DNA of 64,000 nt. Source: Balneolaceae bacterium. GTDB taxonomy: Bacteria; Bacteroidota; Rhodothermia; Balneolales; Balneolaceae. The DNA is taken from the NCBI GenBank assembly GCA_017643365.1, contig JAEPNO010000014.1, positions 24,547-88,546 on the forward strand, read 5' to 3'. Below are positions 15,249 through 25,083 of the stretch, piece after piece. Position 1 is the first letter of the stretch; each line of letters begins with the position of its first letter. A program made the translations under genes and the position numbers. A model generated the notes under the pieces. It was given only the letters and a program-made list of their open reading frames with translations, was not told the DNA's origin and ran no database searches.

Positions 15249-15668
15249 CTAGTTTTGAATCCAGTTTCTGAACCGAACTAACACATCTTCAAGGTTTTCG
15301 AACCCTACTCTTTCTATAGCTTCATCTAAAGCAACCCACTCGATCTTTTCAATTCCTTCTTCGGTTTGAGGAGTCAAATCCTGAGCCCTTGGAAATGCCA
15401 TCGCATACCAGTAGGTAGTTTTACCGTACAGTTTCTTTTTCTGCTCGTACTCGTGATAAGTTGTTCCGAGCTCAGAAACTATAATTGGAAGTTCTGTACC
15501 GGTTTCTTCGGCAACTTCTCGCGCTGCACACATGGCAATCGATTCTCCCTTCTCCAACTTCCCTTTTGGGATATCCCACACCTTATTTCGGTAGATAAGC
15601 AAAACCACCGGGCGGTTGTGTCTTATTTCGAAGACAACCCCACCGGCAGCTGATATTGATTTAGGCAC
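15249..15668 (-). CDS. Nudix hydrolase
   Basis: A 139-residue Nudix protein. The box is complete: Gly36, Glu42, REVAEETG at 50-57, matching Gx5Ex7REUxEExGU. Substrate unknown; diadenosine polyphosphates or nucleotide sugars are usual for this size (Ap4A-like KGKLEKGE start). Starts 2 nt after the DUF1844 stop, so the two are co-transcribed. Confidence 0.93.
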   Translation of the reverse strand: MPKSISAAGGVVFEIRHNRPVVLLIYRNKVWDIPKGKLEKGESIAMCAAREVAEETGTELPIIVSELGTTYHEYEQKKKLYGKTTYWYAMAFPRAQDLTPQTEEGIEKIEWVALDEAIERVGFENLEDVLVRFRNWIQN

Positions 15669-15670
15669 GA

Positions 15671-16006
15671 TTACGAATCAGTAGATTCTGATTTAGACTC
15701 GGCGTTATCGTCGCTTTCACCAGCACTGTCTTTTGAGGCTTCATCCGCATAATTCAATCGAAGTGTAGTGAGCGTTTGATCGAGGAAGCTTTTCAATTCT
15801 TTGGGGAGATTTCCTTCGGTATATTTTTCGATCACCGAAAGGGTATCGATAGCATATTTTGCTGAGGCAAGATCACGTTCGATGGAATCTGTACCCGGGT
15901 TTTTCAGCTTACCTAAACCCATCATTCCAATTTGTTGATGCTGTTGAATCAACATCATAAATAGTAGTTGGTCTTGCTGATCTTTGTTTAACGAACCTTC
16001 GTTCAT
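15671..16006 (-). CDS. DUF1844 family protein
   Basis: A 111-residue protein with the DUF1844 core: LFMMLIQQHQQIGMMGLGKL followed by an NPGTDSIERDLASAKYAIDTLSVIEKYTEGN-like helix pair (residues about 14-85). The C-terminal 25 residues are acidic and low-complexity (SKDSAGESDDNAESKSES). Function unknown across the family; often found near housekeeping genes. Upstream of, and tightly coupled to, the Nudix gene. Confidence 0.88.
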   Translation of the reverse strand: MNEGSLNKDQQDQLLFMMLIQQHQQIGMMGLGKLKNPGTDSIERDLASAKYAIDTLSVIEKYTEGNLPKELKSFLDQTLTTLRLNYADEASKDSAGESDDNAESKSESTDS

Positions 16007-16109
16007 AGTGCTTTTAATTTTAAAGTTTTCCGTCCACTTTTGATACTGATTTAAACTTAATAAAGTTCTTTTTTCTTTACCTTGATTAAATCATTTAAAA
16101 GAAGAATAT

Positions 16110-17309
16110 ATGGCTGTTTTAAGACCTTTTAAAGTATGGCGACCAACTCCTGAATTTGTACAGGAGATTATTAGTGTGCCTTACGATGTTATTGAGACCG
16201 ATGAAGCTCGCAAACAAGCGGACGGAAATGACTTTTCCTTTTTACGCGTGGTTCGCCCCGAGATTAATCTCTTGGAATCTACTTCCATTTACGACGATGC
16301 CGTATATCAATCCGGAGCAGAAACATTGGAGAAGTTTTTAGCTTCCGATCGATTTATTCAAGATGAAGAGCCTTCAATTTATATATACCAATTGGCTTGG
16401 GATGGTCAAACTAAAACCGGACTTTTCGGCTGTGTTTCGGTAGACGATTATGATTCCGATGTCATCTTAAAACACGAAAATACCCGTCCTGATAAAGAAG
16501 ACGATCGAACTAAACATTTGGTCACCCAAAAAGCCCACGCCGAACCTGTAATGATGACCTTTCGGACAACAGAAGCCCTTCAAAAACTCACCGATCAAGT
16601 AACTGAAACCAAACCTTTATATGAGGTGGAAGACGATCATTCGGTTATTCATAGGATCTGGAGAATGGATTCCGAAAGTTCGCAAAACGCGTCAAAGTTA
16701 TTTGAACACATTCCCAATATTTATATCGCTGATGGGCATCATCGTTGCGCAAGTGCATCGCGAGCGGCTAAGGAAGTTGATCTGGAAAATTATCCTGAGG
16801 CAGCATTTTTCCCCGCAGTACTATTTCCGATTGAAGAGGTGCGAATCTTAGCTTACAATCGGATTATTTATCAACTGCCCGATTCTTTTCTGTCGGATTT
16901 GAATGCATCGTTTGATCTTCAGCCAACTCAAAATCCTGTCCCAACTCAACCGGGTACCGTTTGTTTTTATGTGGATGGGGGTTGGTATTCGATGGATTTG
17001 CCTACTTCAAAAGCTTCTGATGTTGCCTCACAACTGGATGTGGCTCGCTTACAGGAATTCATACTCGAACCCATGTTGGGCATTACCGATCAACGTACCG
17101 ATAAGAATATTTCATTCGTTGGTGGTATTCACGGCACCTCTCAATTAGAAAAACTTGTTGATGGGAAATCGGCTGAAATGGCTATCAGCATGTATCCAAC
17201 CAGTATCCACGAACTGGTAGATGTTTCGGATGCAGGCCAACTTATGCCCCCAAAGTCAACTTGGTTTGAACCAAAGCTGAAATCCGGTTTTTTAATTCAT
17301 ACTTTTTAA
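16110..17309 (+). CDS. DUF1015 family protein
   Basis: A 399-residue cytosolic protein of the DUF1015 family: N-terminal ISVPYDVIETDEAR, the central PDKEDDRTKHL, and IYIADGHHRCASASR (about residues 205-220) are family hallmarks. The DGHHR motif resembles ParB/Srx-type nucleotide-binding folds; the reaction is not established. It lies 39 nt upstream of serC, an arrangement often seen in Bacteroidota and related phyla, which suggests a link to serine/phosphoserine metabolism. Confidence 0.93.
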   Translation: MAVLRPFKVWRPTPEFVQEIISVPYDVIETDEARKQADGNDFSFLRVVRPEINLLESTSIYDDAVYQSGAETLEKFLASDRFIQDEEPSIYIYQLAWDGQTKTGLFGCVSVDDYDSDVILKHENTRPDKEDDRTKHLVTQKAHAEPVMMTFRTTEALQKLTDQVTETKPLYEVEDDHSVIHRIWRMDSESSQNASKLFEHIPNIYIADGHHRCASASRAAKEVDLENYPEAAFFPAVLFPIEEVRILAYNRIIYQLPDSFLSDLNASFDLQPTQNPVPTQPGTVCFYVDGGWYSMDLPTSKASDVASQLDVARLQEFILEPMLGITDQRTDKNISFVGGIHGTSQLEKLVDGKSAEMAISMYPTSIHELVDVSDAGQLMPPKSTWFEPKLKSGFLIHTF

Positions 17310-17348
17310 ACTCAATCTCACAAAGCAATCACTCATCATAATTACTCA

Positions 17349-18428
17349 ATGAACAGAATTCATAATTTTAGCGCAGGCCCGGCAATCCTACCTCTTGAAG
17401 TACTCAAAAAAGCTCAAGAAGAATTTGTCGACTACAAAGGAACCGGAACATCCATCATCGAAAAATCGCACCGAGGGGCCGATTACGTAGACGTTGATGC
17501 GCAAGCTAGCGCTCGACTTATCGAAATTTTAGGTTTAGGCGACGATTTCGAAGTAATGTTTTTGCAAGGCGGTGCCAGCTCGCAGTTTATGATGGCACCA
17601 TTTAATTTCTTAAGCGAAGGCGAAACGGCTGATTACATCAACACCGGGACCTGGAGTACAAAAGCTATTAAAGAGGCTAAACTTTTTGGTAATGTTAATG
17701 AAGCCTTCTCAAGTGCAGATTCCAATTTCAGTCGTGTGCCAAACAGTAGTGAATTAAACCTCACTGATGGCACAAAGTATGTTCACTATACGTCGAACAA
17801 CACCATTTTCGGAACTCAATTCCCAAGCGAGCCTGAAGCAAACGGTGTTCCATTGATCTGTGATGCTTCCTCTGATTTCCTCTCGCGTCCGTTAGATTTA
17901 TCGAGATACGGTATGATATACGCCGGAGCACAAAAAAACCTTGGTCCTGCCGGGGTTACAATTGTGATTATCAACAAAGAATTCTTGGCTTCATCAACTA
18001 AAACTGATATACCCACCATTCTGAACTATAAAACCCATGCCGGTAAAATGTTTCACACACCGCCTGTGTTTGGCGTTTACATGGTTGGCTTGGTGCTCGA
18101 ATGGATTCAAGAAAAAGGCGGCTTAGAGTATTTCAAAACCTTTAATGAAGAGAAAGCCTCTTTGCTCTACAACGAAATTGATGCAGATGATTTCTATCGT
18201 GGTACAGCAGATGAGCGTTCACGATCGAACATGAACGTTTGTTTCCGTTTAGGTAGCGAAGAGCTTGAAGCGAAATTCATATCTGAAGCAAAATCCCATA
18301 ATCTTGATGCCCTCAAAGGACACCGAAGTGTAGGCGGCGTTCGAGCGAGTATTTATAATGCATGTCCACGCGAAAGTGTGGTTGCCTTGGTTGAATTCAT
18401 GAAGGAATTCCGAACCAATAACGGGTGA
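17349..18428 (+). CDS. serC: phosphoserine aminotransferase
   Basis: A 359-residue PLP enzyme converting 3-phosphohydroxypyruvate and glutamate to phosphoserine (serine and pyridoxal biosynthesis). Seen: HNFSAGPAILP start, GTGTSIIEKSHRG, FLQGGASSQF, the PLP-lysine region MIYAGAQKNLGPAGV and the C-terminal KGHRSVGGVRASIYNA. Full length for the family. serA is not in the window. Convergent with the rhomboid gene downstream. Confidence 0.97.
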   Translation: MNRIHNFSAGPAILPLEVLKKAQEEFVDYKGTGTSIIEKSHRGADYVDVDAQASARLIEILGLGDDFEVMFLQGGASSQFMMAPFNFLSEGETADYINTGTWSTKAIKEAKLFGNVNEAFSSADSNFSRVPNSSELNLTDGTKYVHYTSNNTIFGTQFPSEPEANGVPLICDASSDFLSRPLDLSRYGMIYAGAQKNLGPAGVTIVIINKEFLASSTKTDIPTILNYKTHAGKMFHTPPVFGVYMVGLVLEWIQEKGGLEYFKTFNEEKASLLYNEIDADDFYRGTADERSRSNMNVCFRLGSEELEAKFISEAKSHNLDALKGHRSVGGVRASIYNACPRESVVALVEFMKEFRTNNG

Positions 18429-18446
18429 AATACCGTTTTTATATAA

Positions 18447-18578
18447 CGTAGGGTGAATTCATGAATTCACCTTACGGTTTATAACAGATTGCACGCGGTA
18501 GACGATAGTCAGCACACATTATATTACTATATCGTGTGAAGTAGATTTGGGTTGGGTGAATAATAAATTCACCTTACG
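18447..18578. repeat. pair of palindromic repeats between convergent genes
   Basis: Copy 1 (18447-18476) is a 30-bp near-perfect palindrome centred on GTGAATTCATGAATTCAC with CGTA(G/A)G-type ends. Copy 2 (18554-18578) keeps GGGTGAA and TTCACCTTACG with a changed centre. Both can form hairpins. They sit between serC and the rhomboid gene, so they may act as bidirectional terminators or be members of a dispersed REP-like family. Nothing else is seen in this gap. Confidence 0.6.
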
Positions 18579-18584
18579 TTTTGA

Positions 18585-19178
18585 TTACCCATAAAATCCG
18601 AATACCGTAAGGAAATGATCGATGGTATTGGGTACAAATGCGAACATGTAGATTAAGCCCCAAACTGCGCCGCCAATATGTGCTTCGTGATTGATCTTCC
18701 CTTCTTTCTTGCTGGCCCAAATGCTATACGCAACAAATAGTGCCCCAAAAATTATGGCCGGGATACCGATCGGGATAAAGAATAAGTAAATCTTCTCGAA
18801 AGGAAAGATCACAATAAATGCAAAAAGTACGGCCTCAACTGCACCGGATGCACCGATTGTAGCATACTGTGGATTGTCTTTATGTTTGATAAGTGATGGC
18901 ACTGATGACGCCAGCAATCCAGTGAAGTAAAGAATCAGAAAATGTACTTCGCCAATGGCTTGTTCTAAAATCGGACCAAAGAAAAAGAGCGTTATCATAT
19001 TAAACGCCAGATGTGTTATTCCACCATGTAAAAAACCCGAAGTGATCAATTCGTACCATGTTTTCTGCCGAACGGCGCGGTAAGGCATAAACATCCCGAT
19101 TTCCATTACTTTTTGGGAATTAAATGCGGCTACCGATACTGCAACATTGATGGCAATAAGTGAAAGCGTTGCGCTCAT
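18585..19178 (-). CDS. rhomboid-family intramembrane serine protease
   Basis: A 197-residue polytopic membrane protein with about six membrane segments. The catalytic dyad is visible: Ser111 in GASGAVEA and His167 in HIGGAVWG; the HGGITHLAFNM loop (51-61) supplies the oxyanion residues (His, Asn). Rhomboids cleave single-pass membrane substrates; the substrate is unknown. Monocistronic on the minus strand. Confidence 0.94.
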   Translation of the reverse strand: MSATLSLIAINVAVSVAAFNSQKVMEIGMFMPYRAVRQKTWYELITSGFLHGGITHLAFNMITLFFFGPILEQAIGEVHFLILYFTGLLASSVPSLIKHKDNPQYATIGASGAVEAVLFAFIVIFPFEKIYLFFIPIGIPAIIFGALFVAYSIWASKKEGKINHEAHIGGAVWGLIYMFAFVPNTIDHFLTVFGFYG

Positions 19179-19206
19179 TCTTGTTCAATTGATTTATTTA
19201 AAGCAT

Positions 19207-19240
19207 AAAAAAACCCTAACGATGAATCACCGTCAGGGTT
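19207..19240 (-). terminator. intrinsic terminator of S74-protein gene
   Basis: Minus strand: AACCCTGACG pairs with CGTTAGGGTT around a GTGATTCAT loop, followed by seven T. It lies directly downstream of the stop at 19265. Confidence 0.9.
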
Positions 19241-19264
19241 CCGTTTTAACGAGTAAAAAGATAC

Positions 19265-21775
19265 TTATTTATTAGCAGAATGTGGAGTTTCTGTTGATTG
19301 AGTACCTGAAATCAATGTCATTAGTTGATTGATTTGTGCTTTCATCGTTTCGATGTCATCAACCTGAGCTTGAAGCTCGGTATTTTCTGATTCGAGTACT
19401 TCAATTTTAGCATTTAACTCTTTTACCGCCTCGATGAGTACTGCAACCATCTGAGTATAATTTACTGATTTCATGCCTTCATCGTCAGTTCTCACTAACT
19501 CCGGATAGATTTCTTCCACTTCCTGTGCAATCACACCAATTTGAGTCGCTTGGGTTTTGTTCGAGTCTTTCCAAGTATAACTCACGCCACGAAGCGCCAA
19601 GGTGTTATCCAGTGCATTTGATAGCGTCGAAACGTTGGATTTAAGTCGTAGATCAGATGACTGAGTTACCGTTCCAGCAAAATTGGCATTTCCAGAACTG
19701 AAGATGCCTACCGTTGGGGTTCCGCCACTGTACATTTCGAATACAGAACCACCACTTGCATTGTGATTAAGTACAAACCCATTGGTGTAGGATTCTTGTC
19801 CACCGCTAATACTTCCATTGCCAATGTAGAATTTTTGGTCGTCTGCTAAATCCCCTTGGATTTCCAAGCCTGCAGTTCGAATGGTACCTGAGTTTCCATC
19901 AATGGAAATAGTTTCTTCCGAGCTTTGGTTTGCTATATCGGTTTTCATAAATGATGCATTTGTCCATTCATGAGTTCCGTCCGAACCAATTCCCATAAAA
20001 TAATTAGTGTGATACCATCCATCGCCATTTTGGGTTGAACCATACAATTGGAAATAGCCGTGGTCTGCGTTTTCCCATTGCATGCCACCCATTTGAATAT
20101 TTGGCGAAGATTCACCCCAAGCGAATAGCTCTGCTGCTTCACCATTAGGATCGTTTCCATTAGCATCATTCACAATGTTAATTGAGAATAAATCACCACC
20201 ATCCGCCTCTTTTTTAGCTAAAGAAGACATATTGAAATAAGTTCGCCCACCTTCAGCTGCGCTTGTGGTTCCAAGATTTACGGTTTCGTAGAAACTTTCG
20301 TTTTGGAAGATGTCCATATATAAGCGACCTGCCGTCATACCCGCTGCTTGCTCACCATTCGGATAATTTTCTGACGCCACCTGCATGCCACCTTTGTTGT
20401 ACCAGTTGTACACTCCGGCATCGTTATAATTGCCATACTGAAGTACACCACGAGTTAAAACCGAGAAGTTCCCATCTTGATCGGTATAGCGTTGATATCC
20501 CGGGTATATGAATGAATTTCGTTGGAATTCGTTTTCCGGCGGGGTAGCGAAAAACAAAGAATCTAAGGTCGAACCATTGGCAGATCCGCCTCCAGCACCA
20601 TTAAAGGCTCCATTTACCGTAAGATCGCCGTTGATAACTGTTGTTCCATTAAAAACAGCGGCTGTGTCGCCATTGGCAAGTAAACCAATATTTGAAGTCC
20701 CATTAAAAGATTCCGCAAGTACGCCTATATTTTTGGCTCCACCTGAGGCTACCCCTTCAGCACCAACGTTAACTGTCGATGAATTAAAAGCTGCAAATCT
20801 TCCCCCGATGTTTCTTCCATCAGCAGAGGTTCTCGCTGTACCAATTACACCAAAATTTCTGAGGCTCCCTTGATCACTTGCAGTTACACCTTCAAGCCCA
20901 ACGTTGCCATTTAAATTGCCATAAGCTTGAAAATAACCACCAACATTGAAAGAGCCAAAATCACCGTTTTCAGGATCTGTTTCACTCGTACCGTCGCCTT
21001 CACCGGCAGCAATACCAAACATTCCATAATTATATTTCGATTTTGAGGCTGCCTGACCATATACCCCACGGCGAGAACTTCCGGTTGCATCAAAATTTAC
21101 CGCCCCACCAAAAAGGCCGATATGTTGACCCGTTCCAGATCCATTTGCCATCCCATACACGCCTCGTTGGTTTTCTGTATTTGATTCATCACTTACAGCC
21201 TCTCCCCAAATACCTCGGTTAGATCCAGTTGCCTTGCTATATGCCTGTAAAGCAATTCCATCGCCTTCACCTTCAACGTTAATTATTAAACTTGTATCCG
21301 GGTCGGTAGTTGCAATATCAATACTAAGGTCAAGTTCTCCTCCGGTACCGGTGCCATTAACTACATCCTGTGCTAAAAGTGCATAGGGTACAGAAAGTAA
21401 TCTTGTTTTTCCGAGACTTACGAAACTTCCTGAGTTTGTCTCGTCAATTCCAAGTCCTACAAAATAGTTATCGGAGCCCCAGTCGACGGTTGAGAAATTA
21501 TTGCCTTCTGCTGCGGTTCCCTGTCCAATTGTAAGTTGAAACAAGCCAACTACATTGGTAGTAACCGAGTGCGTTTCTGTGTAGATGATGTCACCTTCGT
21601 CGGTTCCTTTTACAATTTCGATTTGTACACTAATTTCTTGTTCTGCAATGGGTGTGCCGTCGGCCCCGGTTGCTACCGCTTGAAAGTTAAAACCTTGCGG
21701 TACTTGTGCGTATGCTTCCATCCCAAATAACGAAAGCAATAGAGTAATAAATAGTAGAGTGTTTAATTTTTTCAT
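19265..21775 (-). CDS. secreted fibre-like protein with C-terminal peptidase S74 chaperone domain
   Basis: An 836-residue protein with a signal peptide (residues 1-23, ending AYA). Residues about 25-140 are an Ig-like strand domain common in Bacteroidota surface proteins (GFNFQAVATGADGTPI). The middle is a long Gly/Asn-rich repetitive region (RGVYG, GRNIGGRFAAF, IGLLANGDTAAVFNG units) resembling phage tail fibres. Residues about 705-770 (SSDLRLKSNVSTLSNAL ... IGVIAQEVEEIYPELV) are an S74 intramolecular chaperone domain, normally self-cleaved after trimer assembly; a coiled coil (about 780-815) ends the protein. No T9SS domain. Follows the short T9SS gene by 10 nt. Confidence 0.85.
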   Translation of the reverse strand: MKKLNTLLFITLLLSLFGMEAYAQVPQGFNFQAVATGADGTPIAEQEISVQIEIVKGTDEGDIIYTETHSVTTNVVGLFQLTIGQGTAAEGNNFSTVDWGSDNYFVGLGIDETNSGSFVSLGKTRLLSVPYALLAQDVVNGTGTGGELDLSIDIATTDPDTSLIINVEGEGDGIALQAYSKATGSNRGIWGEAVSDESNTENQRGVYGMANGSGTGQHIGLFGGAVNFDATGSSRRGVYGQAASKSKYNYGMFGIAAGEGDGTSETDPENGDFGSFNVGGYFQAYGNLNGNVGLEGVTASDQGSLRNFGVIGTARTSADGRNIGGRFAAFNSSTVNVGAEGVASGGAKNIGVLAESFNGTSNIGLLANGDTAAVFNGTTVINGDLTVNGAFNGAGGGSANGSTLDSLFFATPPENEFQRNSFIYPGYQRYTDQDGNFSVLTRGVLQYGNYNDAGVYNWYNKGGMQVASENYPNGEQAAGMTAGRLYMDIFQNESFYETVNLGTTSAAEGGRTYFNMSSLAKKEADGGDLFSINIVNDANGNDPNGEAAELFAWGESSPNIQMGGMQWENADHGYFQLYGSTQNGDGWYHTNYFMGIGSDGTHEWTNASFMKTDIANQSSEETISIDGNSGTIRTAGLEIQGDLADDQKFYIGNGSISGGQESYTNGFVLNHNASGGSVFEMYSGGTPTVGIFSSGNANFAGTVTQSSDLRLKSNVSTLSNALDNTLALRGVSYTWKDSNKTQATQIGVIAQEVEEIYPELVRTDDEGMKSVNYTQMVAVLIEAVKELNAKIEVLESENTELQAQVDDIETMKAQINQLMTLISGTQSTETPHSANK

Positions 21776-21785
21776 GATTCCCAGG

Positions 21786-22304
21786 TTATTTGATCAATAG
21801 CATTTTTTTTGTTTCGATAACATTCCCATCTGCCACTAAACGATAGAAATACATCCCGCTTGAGTAGGCAGATGCATTAAACCGAATGGTGTGATAGCCG
21901 GCTGACTGTTGTTGGTCAACTAATACAGCTACTTTCATCCCGATTGAATTGTACACCTCGATGCGTAAATCCGCACTTTTTGGGAGCATATACTCAATAT
22001 TTGTAGACGGATTGAATGGGTTTGGATAATTTTGACTGATCCCAAATGTTGAGGGAATGTCGTTATTAACTACTTCATCAGATGTGATAAGTCCCGAACT
22101 GATCAAGCTGAAGCCTGAAGAGAGGGTAAGCTCATCGGACGAGAAAGCTCCCGAGACTGCTTCGCCACTGGTAAAGGTGAGCGATATCTCGCCGTTGGAT
22201 AAATGTCCGCCGGCAAAATTAATCGATACCTGTTGCGTAAAAGCAGTAGTCGAAAGCATACAGATAAAAACTAAAGCTACTGAAAGCTTTTTAAACGTAT
22301 GCAT
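21786..22304 (-). CDS. short T9SS-sorted secreted protein
   Basis: A 172-residue protein: signal peptide (1-24), a small beta-rich domain (VSINFAGGHLSNGEISLTF), then a type A T9SS C-terminal domain (about 90-172) with ISQNYPNPFNPSTNIEYML and a terminal ETKKMLLIK. It is mostly sorting domain. It is the first gene of a two-gene unit with the S74 fibre-like protein, suggesting a surface anchor or partner. Divergent from the histidine kinase gene. Confidence 0.9.
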   Translation of the reverse strand: MHTFKKLSVALVFICMLSTTAFTQQVSINFAGGHLSNGEISLTFTSGEAVSGAFSSDELTLSSGFSLISSGLITSDEVVNNDIPSTFGISQNYPNPFNPSTNIEYMLPKSADLRIEVYNSIGMKVAVLVDQQQSAGYHTIRFNASAYSSGMYFYRLVADGNVIETKKMLLIK

Positions 22305-22471
22305 ATTTCGATATTTAATTATTAAATGTGCGAGTAATTATTACTATGTAAGCGAAAAAGCAACTTATATTTTAAGATTTAAAAAACACCGCATGATCAT
22401 GCGAAGTTTATTTGCACAGCATCATAATTTGGGGCATTTTCTAGTAGGAGTTTGACAAAATATAGTTTTAG

Positions 22472-24361
22472 GTGACAGATTTTAAACGGCGATTGAATAA
22501 AATTGCAGGCATAGTACTGTTTTCGGTACTAGCGTATAGTTTCGGAAATGCCCAAGCAATACCAGATCTTCCTAAGGAAGAATTTATTACACAACAAATA
22601 ACTGCCTACCAAGATGCTACCGACTTAGCTGAAAAATATGAGCAGGCACGGCAGATATATCGTTTTCTCAGATTTGAAGATTTAGAGCGTGCTCGAGACT
22701 ACATCCAACTAACGTTAGAACATGCCCGTGCTCTCGAAGATCCTGTAAGAATTATATACGCTTACAGCGAATTAGGCGCTGTGTATTCTGAACTTGGAGA
22801 TTTTGAAGGTGCGTTCGAAGAGTACTCAGCTGCTTTTTCTATGAGTTCGGTTTCCGGCATTACCAGCGAGACCTTTCATACTAATTACCATTTGGGCAAA
22901 ACGTATTTTGATATTCAGTTGCCCACCTTCGCTGAACCATTGCTTCGTTCTGCATTCGAAAACTACAGTAACGATCGAAACCGCTGGATCCCAAATTACG
23001 ATTTAGCAGTACTTTACTTAAACAGTGGCGATACGGTTCGTGCTTTTCAAGAATTTGAGAAACTGGAAGCACAACTCAACAATTTCGAAAATGTAAATGA
23101 GCTCATCGATTTACAGTACACCATATTACTGGCCGAGTTGATGGTGGATTTAGGAGAGCATGAGAAAGCGTTACGCTTAATGGAATCACGGCAATCAGAA
23201 TATGACGAACTTGATTTATGCTTATTTAATGGGTTACTAAGTCTAAACAAAAGTAGAATTGCTACACATAACAATCAGTTGACTACTGCATTAACTCTGG
23301 CAAACAATGCCCTCGCCGATTTCTCTGCTCACAAAGATGTATCGTACGTAAGTAAAACCTTACTACATCTTTCAGAAGTTCATGCTGCCATGGGCGATTA
23401 TGAAAACTCTTATTCCTACATGAATGAGTTTCATCAGCACTTTAACAATGCATTATCCCAACAATATTCTGCTATTGGCTCGCGATTGGTAAGAGAATCG
23501 GAAGCAGCCCAACAGGCCGAGTTGGAACTACAGCGTTTGAGCGAGATTCTTCAAACCCGCACTTTTTACAATGTTGCACTGCTGGTACTACTACTTGTAG
23601 TAGCCGTTCTTTTTGTAATTTTATATCGGCTGTATCAGAAACGCAAAGAAATTACTCAGCAATTTCAAGATTTGAATACCGATAAAAACCACTTTATTGG
23701 CGTTGTTTCGCACGATTTACGTAGCCCACTTAACTCGGTGATGGTTCTTTCTGAATTCATGAAAGACGATCCAGATATGATTGATGCAGAAACCGCTAAA
23801 GAATACGGTTCCATTATCTATAACTCTACCCAACAAATGCAACAATTGCTTAACAATATGTTGGATGTGAATAAAATTGAATCGAAAACTGCCGGTGTTA
23901 GCACAGAAGAAATTCAATTAGAGAATATTTTAAAGAGCGCATATTCTACCCTTTCGATTTTTGGGAAAGAAAAGGATATCGTAACCATTCTAGATATTGA
24001 AGGAGAATTACCTCTAGTCCAAGCTGATGAAAGTGCCGTTCATCGTATTTTGGAGAACCTTGTAAACAACGCCTATAAATTTTCGCCGGAAGGTAGAATC
24101 GTTAAAATTTGCGCCAAAGAAATCGGTACTCAAGTTGAAATTTCGGTTGTTGATCAAGGCCCCGGTTTTACCGATCTGGACAAAACGAAGTTGTTCAAGA
24201 AATTCGAAAAACTCTCTGCAAACCCTACCGCAAACGAAAAATCTACCGGACTAGGTCTATACATCGTAAAAAACCTGGTTCAACAGATGAATGGAACCAT
24301 TTTAGTTGAAAGCGAACAAGGCAAAGGAACTACTTTTAAAGTATTACTTAATAAAGCCTAA
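22472..24361 (+). CDS. TPR-containing sensor histidine kinase
   Basis: A 629-residue membrane kinase from a GTG start. Signal peptide-like N-terminus (residues 8-28), a periplasmic TPR sensor region (about 60-345), a coiled linker, one membrane helix (about 365-386), HisKA with phospho-acceptor His414 in VVSHDLRSPLN, and HATPase_c with N-box NLVNNAYKF, DQGPGF and STGLGLYIVKNLV. No receiver or response regulator is fused or adjacent. This TPR-HK architecture is frequent in Bacteroidota. It is divergent from the T9SS/S74 pair, so regulation of that pair is possible but unproven. Confidence 0.94.
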   Translation: MTDFKRRLNKIAGIVLFSVLAYSFGNAQAIPDLPKEEFITQQITAYQDATDLAEKYEQARQIYRFLRFEDLERARDYIQLTLEHARALEDPVRIIYAYSELGAVYSELGDFEGAFEEYSAAFSMSSVSGITSETFHTNYHLGKTYFDIQLPTFAEPLLRSAFENYSNDRNRWIPNYDLAVLYLNSGDTVRAFQEFEKLEAQLNNFENVNELIDLQYTILLAELMVDLGEHEKALRLMESRQSEYDELDLCLFNGLLSLNKSRIATHNNQLTTALTLANNALADFSAHKDVSYVSKTLLHLSEVHAAMGDYENSYSYMNEFHQHFNNALSQQYSAIGSRLVRESEAAQQAELELQRLSEILQTRTFYNVALLVLLLVVAVLFVILYRLYQKRKEITQQFQDLNTDKNHFIGVVSHDLRSPLNSVMVLSEFMKDDPDMIDAETAKEYGSIIYNSTQQMQQLLNNMLDVNKIESKTAGVSTEEIQLENILKSAYSTLSIFGKEKDIVTILDIEGELPLVQADESAVHRILENLVNNAYKFSPEGRIVKICAKEIGTQVEISVVDQGPGFTDLDKTKLFKKFEKLSANPTANEKSTGLGLYIVKNLVQQMNGTILVESEQGKGTTFKVLLNKA

Positions 24362-24417
24362 ATTTTAACTTATATGATGACGTGGTATATTTGGCGAACC
24401 ACTCTTAAAAATAGAAT

Positions 24418-25083
24418 ATGTCGTCTACAAAAAGTGTAATCTTACTTCTTTCGGTGTACTTGCTTACTGCAGCTTGCGGTGTAGTTCCTAAAACCAAAGG
24501 CATGGAAGCCGGGGCAAAAGGCTCAAAAAACGCTATCGAAACAGGTGTTGCTAGTTGGTACGGTCCTAATTTTCATGGTAAACTTACTGCCAATGGCGAA
24601 GTATACGACATGGATGGCATGACGGCCGCCCATCGAACCCTCCCATTTAACTCAGAAGTTGTTGTTGAAAACCTGGACAATGGCCGCACTACTCGTGTTC
24701 GTATTAATGATCGAGGTCCATTCGCCAAAAATCGAATTATTGATCTTTCGAGAGCTGCAGCAACCGAAATAGGTATGATCGGCCCCGGAACTGCACGTGT
24801 TCGGATTTATTTGGTGAAAGGAGATTTAGAAAATTCACGCGTTACCGATCTAAAAGTGGCAAATTTCACCATTCAATTAGGCTCCTTTTCTGAAGAAATC
24901 CTCGCAATGCAGGAATCCGAAAAAATAAATGGCAGTCGAGTAGAGCAAGTTACCGTTAACGGGATGCAGGTTTATCGAGTTTATTTCGGGCTTTATCAAA
25001 ACCCGGATGATGCCAGAAACGATCTGGAAGCTTTACAAGCCGATGGCTTCGATGGGTTTGTAAAACAAGTAGAAAACGATTAA
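24418..25083 (+). CDS. rlpA: RlpA-like septal lytic transglycosylase lipoprotein with SPOR domain
   Basis: A 221-residue lipoprotein: lipobox LTAAC with Cys20, a double-psi beta-barrel domain (about 40-137: VASWYGPNFHG, MTAAHRTLPF, RVRINDRGPF, IDLSRAAA) and a C-terminal SPOR domain (about 148-220: TIQLGSFSEE ... VYRVYFGLYQNPDDARNDL). RlpA cleaves denuded glycan strands at the septum; SPOR domains bind such glycan. Key Asp in the NDRGPF motif is present. Confidence 0.94.
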   Translation: MSSTKSVILLLSVYLLTAACGVVPKTKGMEAGAKGSKNAIETGVASWYGPNFHGKLTANGEVYDMDGMTAAHRTLPFNSEVVVENLDNGRTTRVRINDRGPFAKNRIIDLSRAAATEIGMIGPGTARVRIYLVKGDLENSRVTDLKVANFTIQLGSFSEEILAMQESEKINGSRVEQVTVNGMQVYRVYFGLYQNPDDARNDLEALQADGFDGFVKQVEND

